A DNA stretch of 64,000 bases from Basidiobolus meristosporus CBS 931.73 (lineage: Eukaryota > Basidiobolomycota > Basidiobolomycetes > Basidiobolales > Basidiobolaceae): NCBI GenBank assembly GCA_002104905.1, contig MCFE01000268.1:43440-107439 (forward strand), written 5' to 3'. The notes beneath the pieces were generated by a model. That model did not search any database. It saw only the letters and a list, made by a program, of their open reading frames with translations, and was not told the DNA's origin. The translations under genes and the position numbers were made by a program. Positions 1 through 10,872 of the stretch are shown one piece after another; within the stretch, counting starts at the first letter, position 1, and each line of letters opens with the position of its first letter.

Positions 1-520
1 AGGGTTCCCACCAAAGTTATGGAAACTGAGTGTTACAGCAGAAACACCTATTGCAGTGGAATTTAATGGAGCTACTTGTTGAGTGTGGAGTTGGGCTTAA
101 TGTTAGTGTAGGTTAAAGGGACTTGAATAGGTCAATACAACTGGCAATTGAGGTACAACTGAAGTTTCAATGGAAATAAATCAATTGGTATGCATGAAAA
201 GTAAGAGAAATGGTTGAGTCAGGAAGTAAGGAGTGTGAAAAAGAGGCAAAAGCCAATCAATGCACACAAACATAGGTGGTGATTGAGTGTCCAGGATCAG
301 AATGTGAGAAAATGGGCAGAGAACCAATCAAAAGCCACTTTTGTATTATTGTGATGAAAATTTTGACCAAGTTCTTTGTGAAATCTGGGGTGCAATTATT
401 TTTTGACAGTCTTTGCATAGTGTCCTGATGGGAACAATACCTCTTAGTCACAGGACTTAGAACTTGTGACAGCCTTTTGATGGGATCATCACAATAATTT
501 TTCATAGGGGTAGTTAAACA
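1..520 (+). mobile_element. CACTA-like transposon fragment: end of ORF2 plus terminus
   Basis: This stretch matches, with scattered changes, three other places in the window: 24195-24700 (minus), 36780-37360 (minus) and 50500-51060 (plus). It holds the last codons of the transposon's second gene (ORF2), read on the plus strand, followed by a conserved non-coding tail. The tail ends near 515 in an A/T-rich end followed by GGGGTAG, which resembles the ends of the larger element at 36776-43498. The start lies outside the window. No open frame survives. The assignment rests on repetition inside the window, not on a known family profile. Confidence 0.6.
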
Positions 521-545
521 GGCTATTAATACACAACTGGAATTG

Positions 546-1070
546 CTGATATCTGCTTACAATACACTTGGTAGGATTCTGAGCAGGAGCTTTATGGATA
601 CTCTGATGCATATTAGGGACAAAATTCCTAAGACAGAAGATCTACCATATGATGCACCTTTCTTTACTGTAAAAGTAGAATTTCATGGTATTCAAGAAAG
701 CAGCATACAGTGACAGTTTCCATTACAGTGACTGAGTATGTGGCAGCCTGTGAGGCAAAAAAAGATGCGTGGCTTAGAAGGCTCTTTAAAAACTGATACT
801 TATGTTAGAAATATTCTACTACAGCATTTCAGGATAGTCAATAATGTTCACAGATAAGTAAAGATCCCACTTTTTATGCAAGAACTGTGAGCTCTGATAT
901 TCAAAATCATTGCCTATTGGAAGTCAAAAAAATAGCTTAGTTAGCTTAGCATTTTGTCCTTCTGACAAAATGCTTGCACACTATTTCATAACATCATTGG
1001 CTTAAGACCAGCTTGAGTATCCTTGATCTTGAATAGGACTAGTTATTATGAGCATATAGCTGAGTGGGAG
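546..1070 (+). pseudogene. Ty1/copia RNase H remnant with polypurine tract
   Basis: The sequence aligns by eye with the RNase H end of the copia elements at 59966-61033 and 19800-20341. Blocks for the strand after ADICLRY, for the Trp-Asn-Ser-Arg-Lys region and for the AACEA region are recognisable, but several indels and stops break the frame. It ends at 1059-1070 with the purine-rich CTGAGTGGGAG tract that precedes the 3' LTR in all copies of this family. Confidence 0.7.
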
Positions 1071-1743
1071 TGTTGTATATTTTGGTCTTGAAACCTGAAA
1101 ATTGACCACATATGGTCTCTTAGATTGTAGTATACAATTCTTAGCAAGCTCTGATCAAATTTCCAGTTGGTATTTATCTAGAGTATATTCACCTCAATAT
1201 TAGGTGCCCTGAGCATGAAAGAACTCAAAGTTGTTTAAACAGCTCTAAACATTAACTATGAGAAATCTCAAATTAGAGTTCATTGAATCTTTAGCTTGAG
1301 TTCAGCTGTTTTTCTGATGGTAATTTGCTAGTATTCAGCTGCTGTTTATGCTTCAGAGGTTCAGTTGCAATCTTTGGTGGGCCTCATGGGCAGCTGTTTA
1401 CCAAATTTGGTATGAAAGCTAGTTTGCCCAGTCTCCCCCTGGAAAGGATGTTGGCAATATGTAGGAAAGCTAGTTCTTAAGATACAAGGAGTTGTCACTT
1501 TTGTGAAAGTGGAAATCCATCTTAAAATAGGATGGTATTCTGCTGATCTTTTCAGTTTTTTTCTAAGGATTTGCATGCATGTTTTTGAGCTCTTCTCAAG
1601 CATATCAGATGTGTCCTTTCTGCCATAACTATGTAGAGGTATAGATAGTACTTATGCACTCAATAAAGCATTAAGTTAAAACCAAATTGACTACTTGCAT
1701 TCCTATTCACTTGTATATCTCCAAACTCTTTCAACACTTTGCA
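1071..1743 (+). repeat. Eroded copia 3' LTR with internal extra sequence
   Basis: The LTR opens with TGTTGTA directly after the polypurine tract. Its first part (to about 1250) and its last part (about 1600-1743, with the conserved AATAAAGCATTAAG block) match the 349-bp LTR at 59606-59954. Between them lie about 350 bases with no counterpart in other LTR copies, so another sequence has probably inserted there. A minus-strand open frame of 80 codons at 1361-1603 lies in the extra segment; I do not recognise it. Confidence 0.55.
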
Positions 1744-3088
1744 AGGCAAACATACATGATATGCTGAAGAAGGCCCCAACATATATATGCAGAGTTGAAG
1801 GCTTTTTGGATAACTTGGAAATCCTAATAACCTCAATATGTGATATTTTGGTGAATATTATAAGTGCACCCTACCAGTAATCTGGTTAGAACTCTCTATA
1901 CTTTGAAGACTTTAATATAAATGAAGTAAGGGCAATATTTAGGCTTAACTTCAAAATCACATCAACATCTGTAGATTGTGCTCACTGCTTCTGAAAGTCA
2001 CTTCTGACGGATGCTTTTAGAGTACCATACTTTGCCAGTGCTCAACAGTAGAGTAAGCAAGTGAAATGTGCTACCTGTTGCTCTTCATGATACTGTTGCT
2101 ATCTAATGCAGTCATTTCATAGTATTTGTTCTTTCTCATAGATAAGACAGATATTGAACTATGTGAAGATAGCATAGAGGCACTGTGCCAACAGGTTCTT
2201 AGAAAGCTTGCAGCTAGCTCCATTCTTGCATTCCACAGCTCCTCATTGCCACCTAGATTACTTACATCCTGGAGGATATTGAATATCACATTGTATTTGG
2301 TGAGTGAATATCATCTAACTAACTGACTCTCCCAATAACTTAAAGAACCTATGAGACTCTTGTAATACGTTAGAGGCCCCAGGTTGTCACTCTTTCAAGT
2401 GTTTACTACTAAGTTATTTCTCTTTGTGGCTATTTTCCATATATATTGATACTTTTGACTTCAAAATTGTAACTTCGGATCACCTAAATGCCCCAAATTT
2501 GCTATACATCACCTCATGGCTATCCCAACATCAGTATTATTAGTATGGTGCATTCCATGATAGCAATTTCCGTATCAGTAAACTAGCAAGTGAGAACCCT
2601 GCGTTCTTTTAGATGCTGAATGGAATTATGTGACTTGCTTGGCTTTGAATAGTTGTTTGTTATTGAAAACCTGCGCTTCAACAGCTGATGAGCAATTTGT
2701 ATCAGTTGGGGGGGAACATGTGAGATCAGGAAGAATATAGTGTTTGAGATCTATAAAACATTGGGCTAAGCACATTGCGCCTGTATATAACACTAAGCAG
2801 CTAAACAATTCAGTTGAATATCAATATACTTCAACATTTTCGAGGCTCATTAATATATCGTGGGGACATTGAGACAGCATCAAAGAATGAGCATTGCCAT
2901 AAGCCATCCATTCCAAAAAGATCCCTTCTAAGAGTAAGTTATTCGCCATTGGATCGAGATTTGGCTTAACGAATAGAAGTCAGAGCTTATCTAGAGGTAA
3001 ATGACGTTAGAAAGAGGTCGACGTAAATTAGTAATTCCCTGCTAGAAAAGATGACGGATTGAATCGCATCACACAGCTCTAATATTGC
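1744..3088. other. No assignable gene; degraded repeat DNA
   Basis: Only short frames occur here. Around 2371-2405 the sequence GTTAGAGGCCCCAGGTTGTC resembles the primer-binding and leader region that follows the copia 5' LTR at 16321, so at least part of this stretch is old copia DNA. From about 2.9 kb the base composition becomes less A+T-rich, which marks the edge of the gene island. Confidence 0.4.
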
Positions 3089-3466
3089 ATGCATTCATCT
3101 ACTAGATTCATGAGACATTTTCTCAATAGCATCTATGACTCGTTTCACATCCCCACCCCAATGAAGGTTATTCGATTCAGATCAGAAATTGATGTCCAGT
3201 ATGCCCGAAAGCAAGTACAGATATCGGACGGTTGCAGAATTCACGGATCCATTGCGAAAGAGCCATTTATTCGAGCACCGAAACCTCAAAGTGCTACAAC
3301 CGTGACTACGCTATTGCCAACGATTAATGCGCCATATGTATTGGCAAGTGCAGAAGAGATAACTAGGTTGTCTACGGTAAAGATAGAGTTGTTAGTATCA
3401 TATTTGATTGACAAGTGTTACACCACCGCTAAACACTCGAAGCGAACCAGTATTGCGGTCGTGTGA
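3089..3466 (+). CDS. Hypothetical 125-residue ORF
   Basis: An ATG-initiated frame of 125 codons at the left edge of the gene island. I recognise no family or motif. The product would be basic, without a clear signal peptide or membrane segment. The composition suits the island better than the surrounding transposons. It could be one exon of a longer gene, a decayed gene or chance; no neighbour supports a function. Confidence 0.25.
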   Translation: MHSSTRFMRHFLNSIYDSFHIPTPMKVIRFRSEIDVQYARKQVQISDGCRIHGSIAKEPFIRAPKPQSATTVTTLLPTINAPYVLASAEEITRLSTVKIELLVSYLIDKCYTTAKHSKRTSIAVV

Positions 3467-4999
3467 ATGGCTCTACGGGCCAAGGATACTTTTTTAAGCG
3501 TCAACAACATCTAGTCGAGACTGGTCTGAGCTACGGAAGGAGGAGAAACTCATGCACACACTCTCTGATCAGACATATATAGGCCATTATTGCTGGGGAA
3601 CCTGATCAGTGGTACGAAACAACTCCGTCTCCAAGTAATAGATGTTCTTGGGTTAGGTATTGAGACATAACTCCCCGCTCCGGCTTAATGACTCTGCAGT
3701 TCTGATCCCATCAATCCATCCCGTGCTCCATCAGCAGTCATGTTCACGATGATCAAGAGGATACATCGAGCTACATGGGGACACCGAAGCATCTATGGAG
3801 CCTCAACAACTCTCGCCATTTGTTTACCATCTTGAGGTGGGAGAGGTCCATGGGTTTTGCGAGGAGAATCTGGACTGATTCTTGGTGAGATGCTGCTATA
3901 GATTAAAAATGTATATAGTTATATAGACTTCCGACCCCATTGAGTGGTGAGGAAGAGAGATCAGGATCTTGGTGTCCTCCAAGGTGGGCGAACGCTTGTG
4001 TCCCTATACCTGACTCTAACGAAGTGACAGACCTAACCTCCCAGCTGATACCTCATCTGTGGCATATATGAAGCCACCACCACTCACATCAGTTGCCCCT
4101 AATCCGCTTTGGATTATGGTTCCTCCGGTATGCCTGGGCACCGTATGCAACAAAAGTGCCACCTTTGAGTGCTATCAGGCCATACAATATCTCCAGTCAA
4201 AGATAATCCTTGGTTTGTTTATGATGATCCTATGCAATCGCCTTGCTGAGCTCATCTGGTGATCTAACCATCATGCTGCCTTTGAAGCCAAATAAACCAT
4301 ACAATTCTCGCGGATTGTATCGAACCTACGTTATTAGAGGTATTACTTCGGAATAGGACCAAGAAATACCTGTCTGCTGTTGGCTTGTTGAAATAGAAAG
4401 GCTAGCTGACGCTCCACAGCAGCACTGGTGGATCTATATTCAGGCCAATAATGCCCTGCTCTGGCCACCCTAACCCTGGCTATTCCAACTTTTGAACACA
4501 CGCATGATTGGTTTATCATCCTGGGTGAGAGATGCTTTTGCTATTCGTGGATGTGCCGTACCTTACAGCATGATCGGTACTGGCCTCACTCAGGATTGGT
4601 ATACATGATACATATGAGAACCTGGGGTTATGGCACCTGCTATCAAGCATAGCATTTCTCTATGTAGGCATCACCCACTCAGGGAACAACTCATAAGTCA
4701 GGCTGTACCTGGCTTGGTGGATGCACATCATGCTGAAGAATCCATCGTTTTCTTGGGCCTTGCACCATCTAGAGCTAATCCAGCATAAATCCGCTTGGCA
4801 CCTAGCTCCATACATACATACATGCAATCATTCCCAAATCAATGGTTTTAAAGTTGGGAAGTCAGCCCATCTGCACCTGAGTGGCCAATTATCAACAGCG
4901 AAACAAGTTGGCCCCATCTTATTTCCAAAATCATGCTAAACATAATGAACGATTGTCATCGTACAGCCAAGCCATGAAGATGGCGTGGAGTTCATCTAA
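3467..4999. other. Unassigned stretch of the gene island
   Basis: The stretch has the island's base composition but no frame above about 75 codons on either strand. A minus-strand segment near 4940-5060 reads as a run of about 36 codons without stops (GHDEINVYCW and following), in a different frame from the neighbouring segment, and may be the far end of the unresolved coding region at 5000-6190. Nothing else can be supported. Confidence 0.3.
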
Positions 5000-6190
5000 T
5001 TGCAACAACCAACAATACACATTGATTTCATCGTGACCCAACGGAATGAGATCATCGTACAGCAATCTCTTATTTGGTCAGAACCGCAACCTCCTAAACT
5101 TCCAAATAATGCCAACGTCGGCGTGATTCGCAATGTATTACACAGGAAAATTCCTGATCTGAGGCAGCCGCTGTAGCACCATCGCCAAGAGAAAGCACCG
5201 GAATCACTCCAGGTATACCCTGCGAATACAAATGTACAATGCGCTCAGGACCCATGATTGAAACCATTTGGGAAACATTACAATAGGCGTTTGCTTATCG
5301 ACTGATCAAGTATGCCAACTGCTCCCAAGTATGGATATCATCTAAATTCCATGCCCAAAAGCGGTGTCCAGCATAATTAAATTGCGATCCAACATGCCTC
5401 CAGTGAACCTCTTGTCTGAAATATACATTAATTGGACCCCGATTCACCACTTGGTAGTAGCTGCGTCCCATTGGCCCAACCCTTCCACATGGACCTAGGA
5501 ACCATTGGATCAACTCTTTCGAACCATTTTCTGGTGACGAACAAACAAAGTCCCAATTACCCACAATCTGCCTCAGCCTGCAGATCAAGAGCAATGCGGT
5601 ACCCAGAGGCGATATTTGGGTGGAATCCAAAAGGGGCATTGGACATGGAAATTATTTTCTTGTGGGCATTCCCTGTAGAGTCAGCTGTCCTTAGGCTGGC
5701 AACCTGTCAACCCTGTACCTTGCAAAAGGATAAAGTGATTTACGAGTTTGACCATAGGATTCTGAGGCACCCTTATTCAATGAGATGGCATACCTCCTGA
5801 AGAAATGTGCTCCAACTCCATACTTGTTTTACACGACACAGGATTCCGATTGAGCCATTACACCTAGCCCCGTGGGCAGCTGGTTGGTTGGCTGCCATGT
5901 CAAAAGTAGGTTGAGAGGAAAATATTAGCAATGATGCCGTTGAATCTTACAACTGATCTCATTCGAGATTGCTCACCAAGCAAGCTGAGAGCGTTGCATT
6001 GTTCCCAGCACCATAATGTGGCAATAGCTTAGCAAATAAAGCGGTGACATCAAGAGGAGCGTCATCTACCCTGCTCCTGGATCAATTGATAGCTCAATCA
6101 TACCCTTTGCACATGGTAGAGATTGGATTCTCCCACATTATATGAGGGCTCATCAACGTTTATTAGACATGCTATTGAGTCAGTGAATAG
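5000..6190 (-). pseudogene. Unidentified coding-like region, several frames (split or broken gene)
   Basis: On the minus strand several consecutive segments read like protein in changing frames. From 5' to 3' they include a piece with LLPHYGAGNNATLSACL (about 6050), one with GAHFFRRYAISLNKG (about 5800), one with PFGFHPNIASGYRIAL (about 5620), one with WFERVDPMVPRSMWKGWANG (about 5490), a 114-codon open frame (5639-5295) and, past a TAA, NVSQMVSIMGPERIVHLYSQ (about 5250). Possible GT-AG introns lie at some junctions, but I could not join all pieces in frame. This may be a multi-exon gene with short introns or a decayed one. I do not recognise the family. Confidence 0.3.
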
Positions 6191-6627
6191 GTTCGAGGAG
6201 CTCAGTAAAATGAGCAGGTTGCATGTTGACGAAATCCAATTCTAAAGCAAATTTCCTAGTGGATGGAATTTATGATATGGACAATCCTGTGTCCCCTGAG
6301 CCCCGTCTATCTTCCTAGATCGATTGGCTACTGCGTCAAATACTCCACCTGTGCATATCATATGTAGAGTGGCTCTTGAAGCTTATTTCAAGTGGCTCAT
6401 TCCTAATTGGGATACCAATCGTCCACCTTGCTAGTTGAATGGGATGGAAGCATGGAAGTCCTGCTATTGGTCGAATTAATATCCATTTCGGGAATGTTGG
6501 TGGTTTCCTTACATCCTATTCTATTTTCAGCTCCATATAAGCTTCTTATCCTCCAGCTCCTCCCACTTGGATTTCGCTTTCGTTCAATTCTCTTCTCTTG
6601 CATTTCCCTGTATATTCCACATACACG
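6191..6627. other. Intergenic stretch before the small plus-strand gene
   Basis: The frames here overlap each other on both strands and none stands out. The part before 6628 is pyrimidine-rich on the plus strand (CTCCAGCTCCTCCC, TTCTCTTCTC), which is common in fungal promoters and leaders just upstream of a start codon. Confidence 0.35.
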
Positions 6628-6837
6628 ATGGCGCTCACACCAAATTCCATCTCCCCAGTGGAGTCCGTGAATTCCAACAACCAGACAACACTATCACGAT
6701 GTAAGAAGCTTGTGCGCTTCAGTCGTTTCGAGAAGGTCTTTCTTACACACTCGGCTGACGAGTACGATCGCCGCTCAATATTCTCACCTCCACTTCCTGC
6801 TCAGCACACTCAGCTGTACCAAACACCCTGCTTTTGA
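6628..6837 (+). CDS. Small protein with PP1-docking-like motif and EYDR block
   Basis: The frame starts at ATG 6628, behind a pyrimidine-rich leader, and gives 69 residues. The middle carries KKLVRF, which fits the RVxF consensus for binding protein phosphatase 1, followed by FEKVFLTHSADEYDRRSI. A Val-Arg-Phe-Ser stretch followed by Thr-His/Tyr-Ser and Glu-Tyr-Asp-Arg is a pattern I know from small, mostly uncharacterised fungal proteins, so I believe the frame is real. No signal peptide or membrane segment is visible. The role is unknown; a regulatory subunit or target of PP1 is an inference from the motif only. An additional exon downstream cannot be excluded. Confidence 0.55.
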   Translation: MALTPNSISPVESVNSNNQTTLSRCKKLVRFSRFEKVFLTHSADEYDRRSIFSPPLPAQHTQLYQTPCF

Positions 6838-7654
6838 AAACCATATTTCACTATTATTGCCGAGGGCCACCTACCAACAAACATGCTTATAACGACTTCC
6901 TGGAGCTTCCGTATAAGCTTTCCTTGCGCACCAAGGTCGATTATTAGAACCTCTACTTTGGAAAATCTCTGGTTCATTTTGTAAAGTACTAAGCGCGCCA
7001 TACACCCTAATATAGGCCTTTCTTGCCATCTCAACATAAATACCTACTACCACACTGTAAATCACAAATGTAAATAATCTAATAATACATGCAAACTACA
7101 TTAATTTACCACCTAAATCGTTCAGCTTAATCTTAACTTGATAAATCATGACAGTTAGACACCATGGGCTACCCCTGGGCAACCATTCAGGCTTACTCGT
7201 ATGTAGAAGCTTGTGACTAGCGAATAAATATACCCTTACAATCCAGCTGTAAGCGGTCCTTAGCGCAAGTGGATTGATTGGGCCGCAGATTTCAGGGGTT
7301 CTTGTTGGCTATTCGCCCCTCCTCCCCCAATGATAGCTCGAGTTGGCGGGCACAATGGTCGAGTGGAGTTCAAACAAAAATAATTGTAGTAAGTCATTGA
7401 TGGAGAGCAATATACGAGAATGGCAATGGGGGATGCCTCGTAGCGATTGGTCACAGCCAGCACGCTGGTGACCTTCGAAAAAAAAATCAACACGCAGTGC
7501 TGCAAATGGCCGGTGGTGTTTTTTATTCCGTATCGAGTATTTCGCGACTGCACAATCCTATAAATATCACGGTGGTCTCGCGCATCGAGGGATTGCTCAT
7601 ATTATCCCGCACCTGCCATTGTACACTATATACATCGCCCCACTAATCAATATT
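6838..7654. other. Intergenic region upstream of the Caf16-like gene
   Basis: No convincing gene. Short minus-strand frames at 6810-7065 and 7260-7553 have no recognisable content and begin at non-ATG or poorly placed codons. The right end is the probable promoter of the next gene. Confidence 0.4.
7559..7565 (+). promoter_or_regulatory. Candidate TATA element of the Caf16-like gene
   Basis: TATAAAT lies about 90 bases before the chosen ATG at 7655, a plausible spacing for a core promoter. Assigned by position and sequence only. Confidence 0.3.
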
Positions 7655-8665
7655 ATGGAAGTAGATTATAACCTCCCCCATACATCTTACAACAACAAGC
7701 GTCGCTATTTGCACGACGAGTATGTGATGTCGGAATACCACGACCAATATTCCATGCTTTCAAATTTCCTAGGCCAGCCACTGATGGAGGCTGAGTGTTC
7801 AGGGATATGGGTGCGTAATCTGAGCTTCAAGGCACTTCGGAACCTCAACCTAAGTTTGGAGAGTGGCTCGCGGTGTGTGTTATTGGGGGCCAACCCCGAG
7901 GAAAGAGAAACATTGCTGCGTATACTTGCAGGAAAGCATTTGGTGAAGCATGGGTCGGTCAAGGTGTTCGGGAAAGATGCGTTTGGTACGAACAGCAATG
8001 TAAGTGAGTCCATTATTGAATCGCCCAGCTTGTGGATGCTTATATTGCATTGGTTTTTCAGAGTGTGGCGTATCTAAATTCAGAATGGCTTTCCAATCCC
8101 CTGATCCAGAGAGACTTGCTTGTTGACGAGTTGATTCACTATTTGGGGGGAGACAGATACCCTGATCGACGGGATTTGCTGCTGAACTTAATGAATGTTA
8201 GTCGGCATTGGCACATGCACAAAATCTCGGCCTCCGAGCGTTTACGCGTTCAGATAGTACTACGCCTGTTGCAACCTTGGCAAGTGCTGCTCATAGATGA
8301 GGCGAGTTTGCCATTGGAGCAAGACACTCTTCAGCTGTTGCTAGAGGTAATAAGATGGGAGACTGAAGAAAGAGGAGCAATTGCGATATACAGCAGTACT
8401 CGCGTCCATGGTATGGCCCTTCAGATGCATTTACGGCCGTATTTGTGACTAATAATGATGGTTTGTAGGCTTGGTAAATTGGTGCACACACTTTATGCGA
8501 CTAGAGGATGGTCATGTGATGGAGTTTCATGATCGGGTATCCGCCATCAATATCACCAGTCGTCAAGTCTCCTGGCAGTATAAATCGCCCTTGATGAGAC
8601 TTTTGGATAGCGAACTCCAACACCAGGCTGGTGACAACGAGTACAAGAAACGATGCCGAGTGTAG
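7655..8665 (+). CDS. CAF16: Caf16-like ABC-domain protein with degenerate ATP site
   Basis: Three exons: 7655-7999, 8062-8410 and 8469-8665. The two GT-AG introns are 62 and 58 bp, the first in phase 0, the second splitting a Gly codon; the joined product is 296 residues, close to yeast Caf16 (about 289). Family landmarks are clear: a beta-strand plus LLGAN...TLLRILAGK, then SVAYLNSEW, RDLLVDEL, a HMHKISA stretch, VLLIDEAS and a C-terminal GLVNWCTHFMRLEDG. Caf16 proteins are soluble non-transporter ABC ATPases linked to the Ccr4-Not complex. Here the nucleotide-site residues are lost: Walker A GANGAGKST reads GANPEERET (residues 78-86), the signature reads ISASE (170-174), and the H-loop His is Arg229. 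Walker B Asp194 and Glu195 remain. The frame and splice sites are intact, so it looks like a pseudoATPase rather than a dead gene. I chose ATG 7655 because the upstream in-frame codon is TTG. Confidence 0.8.
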
Positions 8666-9359
8666 TAGCGGGCGGTGGCTCGCTAGTCATGTATAGATAA
8701 AGTCCTCGACTGGTAGTTCACACGTATGCTGAATTAATCCGATCCCCTACCACCTATTTCCTTGTCCAAAAAAAAACCCTCTCCTGTTCCTATATATCTG
8801 CATTTACAATCCACAAAATCTAGACCTCAAGAATAAACCGCTTTTCTCCTTGCGCTCTATGCAAATGGAACTAGTTTGCTGGCAGCGGGATGGCATCCCT
8901 TATCCATTCCCATTACATATTTAGGAATAGATTATTCCAAACTGCTGATACGTGCCATCCTTGACATTGATATTCCAAAAATGGTAAATTCGTCTTGACC
9001 AGTCGAAGCTTTGTGAGTGCGGTTCTAGTGCTTGACTAAAGGCTAACTTGATGTAACTACGCTCAAATATACCCAAAATCAGCAAAGGTGGAGCTTCGTA
9101 TTTGCTACGAAAAAGGCAAGGAATGCACAAGCGTCGAAATAGAAATTCCGTGGTGTTCTGCTATGGTACTCTAAACACATGATAACCTTTGCGGTGTATC
9201 TCTTGACCCACTTAAAAGCGGTGCACAGCCTACTTGGGCATTATGCCTCATCGTTGTAAAAAACATTGTCCGTCTATTTTGTTCGTGTCATATTGAATGA
9301 TCATTCTTCTGCAACACTAGCGCCTATATTATAGCATATTCTCAGCCAGTTGAACTTTC
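8666..9359. other. Intergenic region between Caf16-like and bHLH genes
   Basis: Contains the 3' end of the Caf16-like gene and the promoter of the bHLH gene. A minus-strand 69-codon frame at 8921-9130 has no recognisable motif and I do not call it. No canonical CACGTG box was seen. Confidence 0.4.
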
Positions 9360-10238
9360 ATGAATTCGGAGCATTATCTTCAACTACCAAAGCCCTTTAC
9401 CAACCTTAACGAAGCGTCACTCTCTGTACAGTCACCTATTGATCCACCGTATAAAGAGTTTAGTCACGAAGATACCTCCAGACCATCAAGCACGACTACT
9501 TTGTATACATCAAGACAAAGGGATCGTTTATCTTCAATGCCTTCCCTCCCAGTCAACACATTCAAGCCTGTGCCTGACAGCTGCCCTGGCCCTGCTTCGA
9601 ATATTCCTGGCATGAAAAAACCGGTGAGTAGACGGTTGCGAGCCTATAGCTTCAACGATTCAATACGCCAGTTTCACCCGGATAAGCTTCGTCGAAAGAA
9701 GGCGACTAGGAAAAGAGAGTCATATGTAATGCATGGCATAGATATTTTGAACAAGGACAATGTAGATAGCGAGGCGGTAATAGATCGCATGCAGCAACAA
9801 CGAGAGCAACATAACCGAGTTGAACGTCGTCGTCGAGATCTAATCAACTCTTCCATTGAGGAGTTGTCAGGAATGATTCCCCTGGCTCGGGATCATGGGG
9901 TCAAGTTTGCCCGTGGTAATGTGTTACGATTGACCATTGATTTTATCAAAGAGCTACAGCAAGAGGTTATGCTGCTCAAGTCGGAGAACGAGAATTTGCG
10001 AAGCTCTTTGGCGCATCATCAGAATCCCGTCAATTCTCTGCCAGTAATCATTGTCAACCAACCCGAAGACACTTTGGTTAGCGGTATACATGCAGCTAAT
10101 AGCTCAACCAGTTGTGAGAGTGACGTGAGGACACCAACCATCGGTCAGGAGCTATCTCTTGAGTCAAAGCATACATGCCACCCACCAACCTCCATCACTC
10201 AACTTCTGTCGCCAGCTCATTCACCCATCTTTCCCTAA
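9360..10238 (+). CDS. bHLH-leucine zipper transcription factor
   Basis: A single-exon frame of 292 residues starting at ATG 9360. The basic region and first helix begin at about residue 148 (REQHNRVERRRRDLINSSIE) and carry His151, Glu155 and Arg159, the pattern of group B bHLH proteins that bind CANNTG/CACGTG-type E-boxes. The loop and second helix follow (GVKFARGNVLRLTIDFIKEL) and run into a short heptad zipper (LQQEVMLLKSENENLRSSL, to about 223). The N-terminal 120 residues are Ser/Thr/Pro-rich with basic clusters (RRLRAY, KLRRKKATRKR) that could serve as nuclear import signals. The HNxxERRRR basic region resembles MITF/TFE-type and related fungal factors. The protein should act as a nuclear dimer; its target genes cannot be told from the sequence. 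Confidence 0.85.
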   Translation: MNSEHYLQLPKPFTNLNEASLSVQSPIDPPYKEFSHEDTSRPSSTTTLYTSRQRDRLSSMPSLPVNTFKPVPDSCPGPASNIPGMKKPVSRRLRAYSFNDSIRQFHPDKLRRKKATRKRESYVMHGIDILNKDNVDSEAVIDRMQQQREQHNRVERRRRDLINSSIEELSGMIPLARDHGVKFARGNVLRLTIDFIKELQQEVMLLKSENENLRSSLAHHQNPVNSLPVIIVNQPEDTLVSGIHAANSSTSCESDVRTPTIGQELSLESKHTCHPPTSITQLLSPAHSPIFP

Positions 10239-10872
10239 ATCCACGTCTGCAACCGCCGGAGATTGTGCTCATCGCCACAACACAGAACTATTCAGACTGG
10301 CTGCTTGGTAGCACCATTATGTAGTTTATGTGTTAGTGTGGATCGGTTGCCATCTCGATCGATCAGTTATATAGACAACCACTAAACGACAACATTATAC
10401 TTAAATGCCAATTTTATCGAATGAATGGTTCTAGCAATGCTGCAGACGACTCACACTCGAGCTACATTTTGAATACCATCTTTGGCCGGGAATTCATACC
10501 ATACCGGTATTTAGGTATGTCCCCAGTTGGGTTCATGATTTCCGAAATCTCCCGATTCCTATCAATATGTTCATGATAAACTATGGAAAGTTCTGTAAAC
10601 AGTTGAGTGTGGACCCGTGAAAGCAAAATAATTCCGGTATATACTGTTCGTGGAGTAATACCATGTGGTATGAATGATTGGGGGATAGTATACCGTGTCA
10701 ATGTATACTACTTGATAGTGTTTGAGAACAAGGGCCGTGGTTGCAATGGATGAGTAACATTTTATCACCTTGATAATCACACCAACCTTGATGATTACGC
10801 ATCGCTGAAAAAAATACACACTGGAAATATAAAGAGCATTCGCTTCGAGTTTAACTGGTATCTTACATTACC
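10239..10872. other. Intergenic region between bHLH and RidA genes
   Basis: No gene seen. Two overlapping minus-strand frames (10462-10819) are Tyr/Ile/Thr-rich and look like chance frames in A+T-rich spacer. The right end holds the RidA promoter. Confidence 0.4.
10828..10833 (+). promoter_or_regulatory. Candidate TATA box of the RidA gene
   Basis: TATAAA sits 40 bases before the RidA start codon; the leader would be short. Position and sequence are the only evidence. Confidence 0.35.

Noticed and set aside
7619-7654. Longer N-terminus for the Caf16-like protein
   Set aside because: The upstream in-frame start is TTG; the first ATG at 7655 gives a family-typical length.
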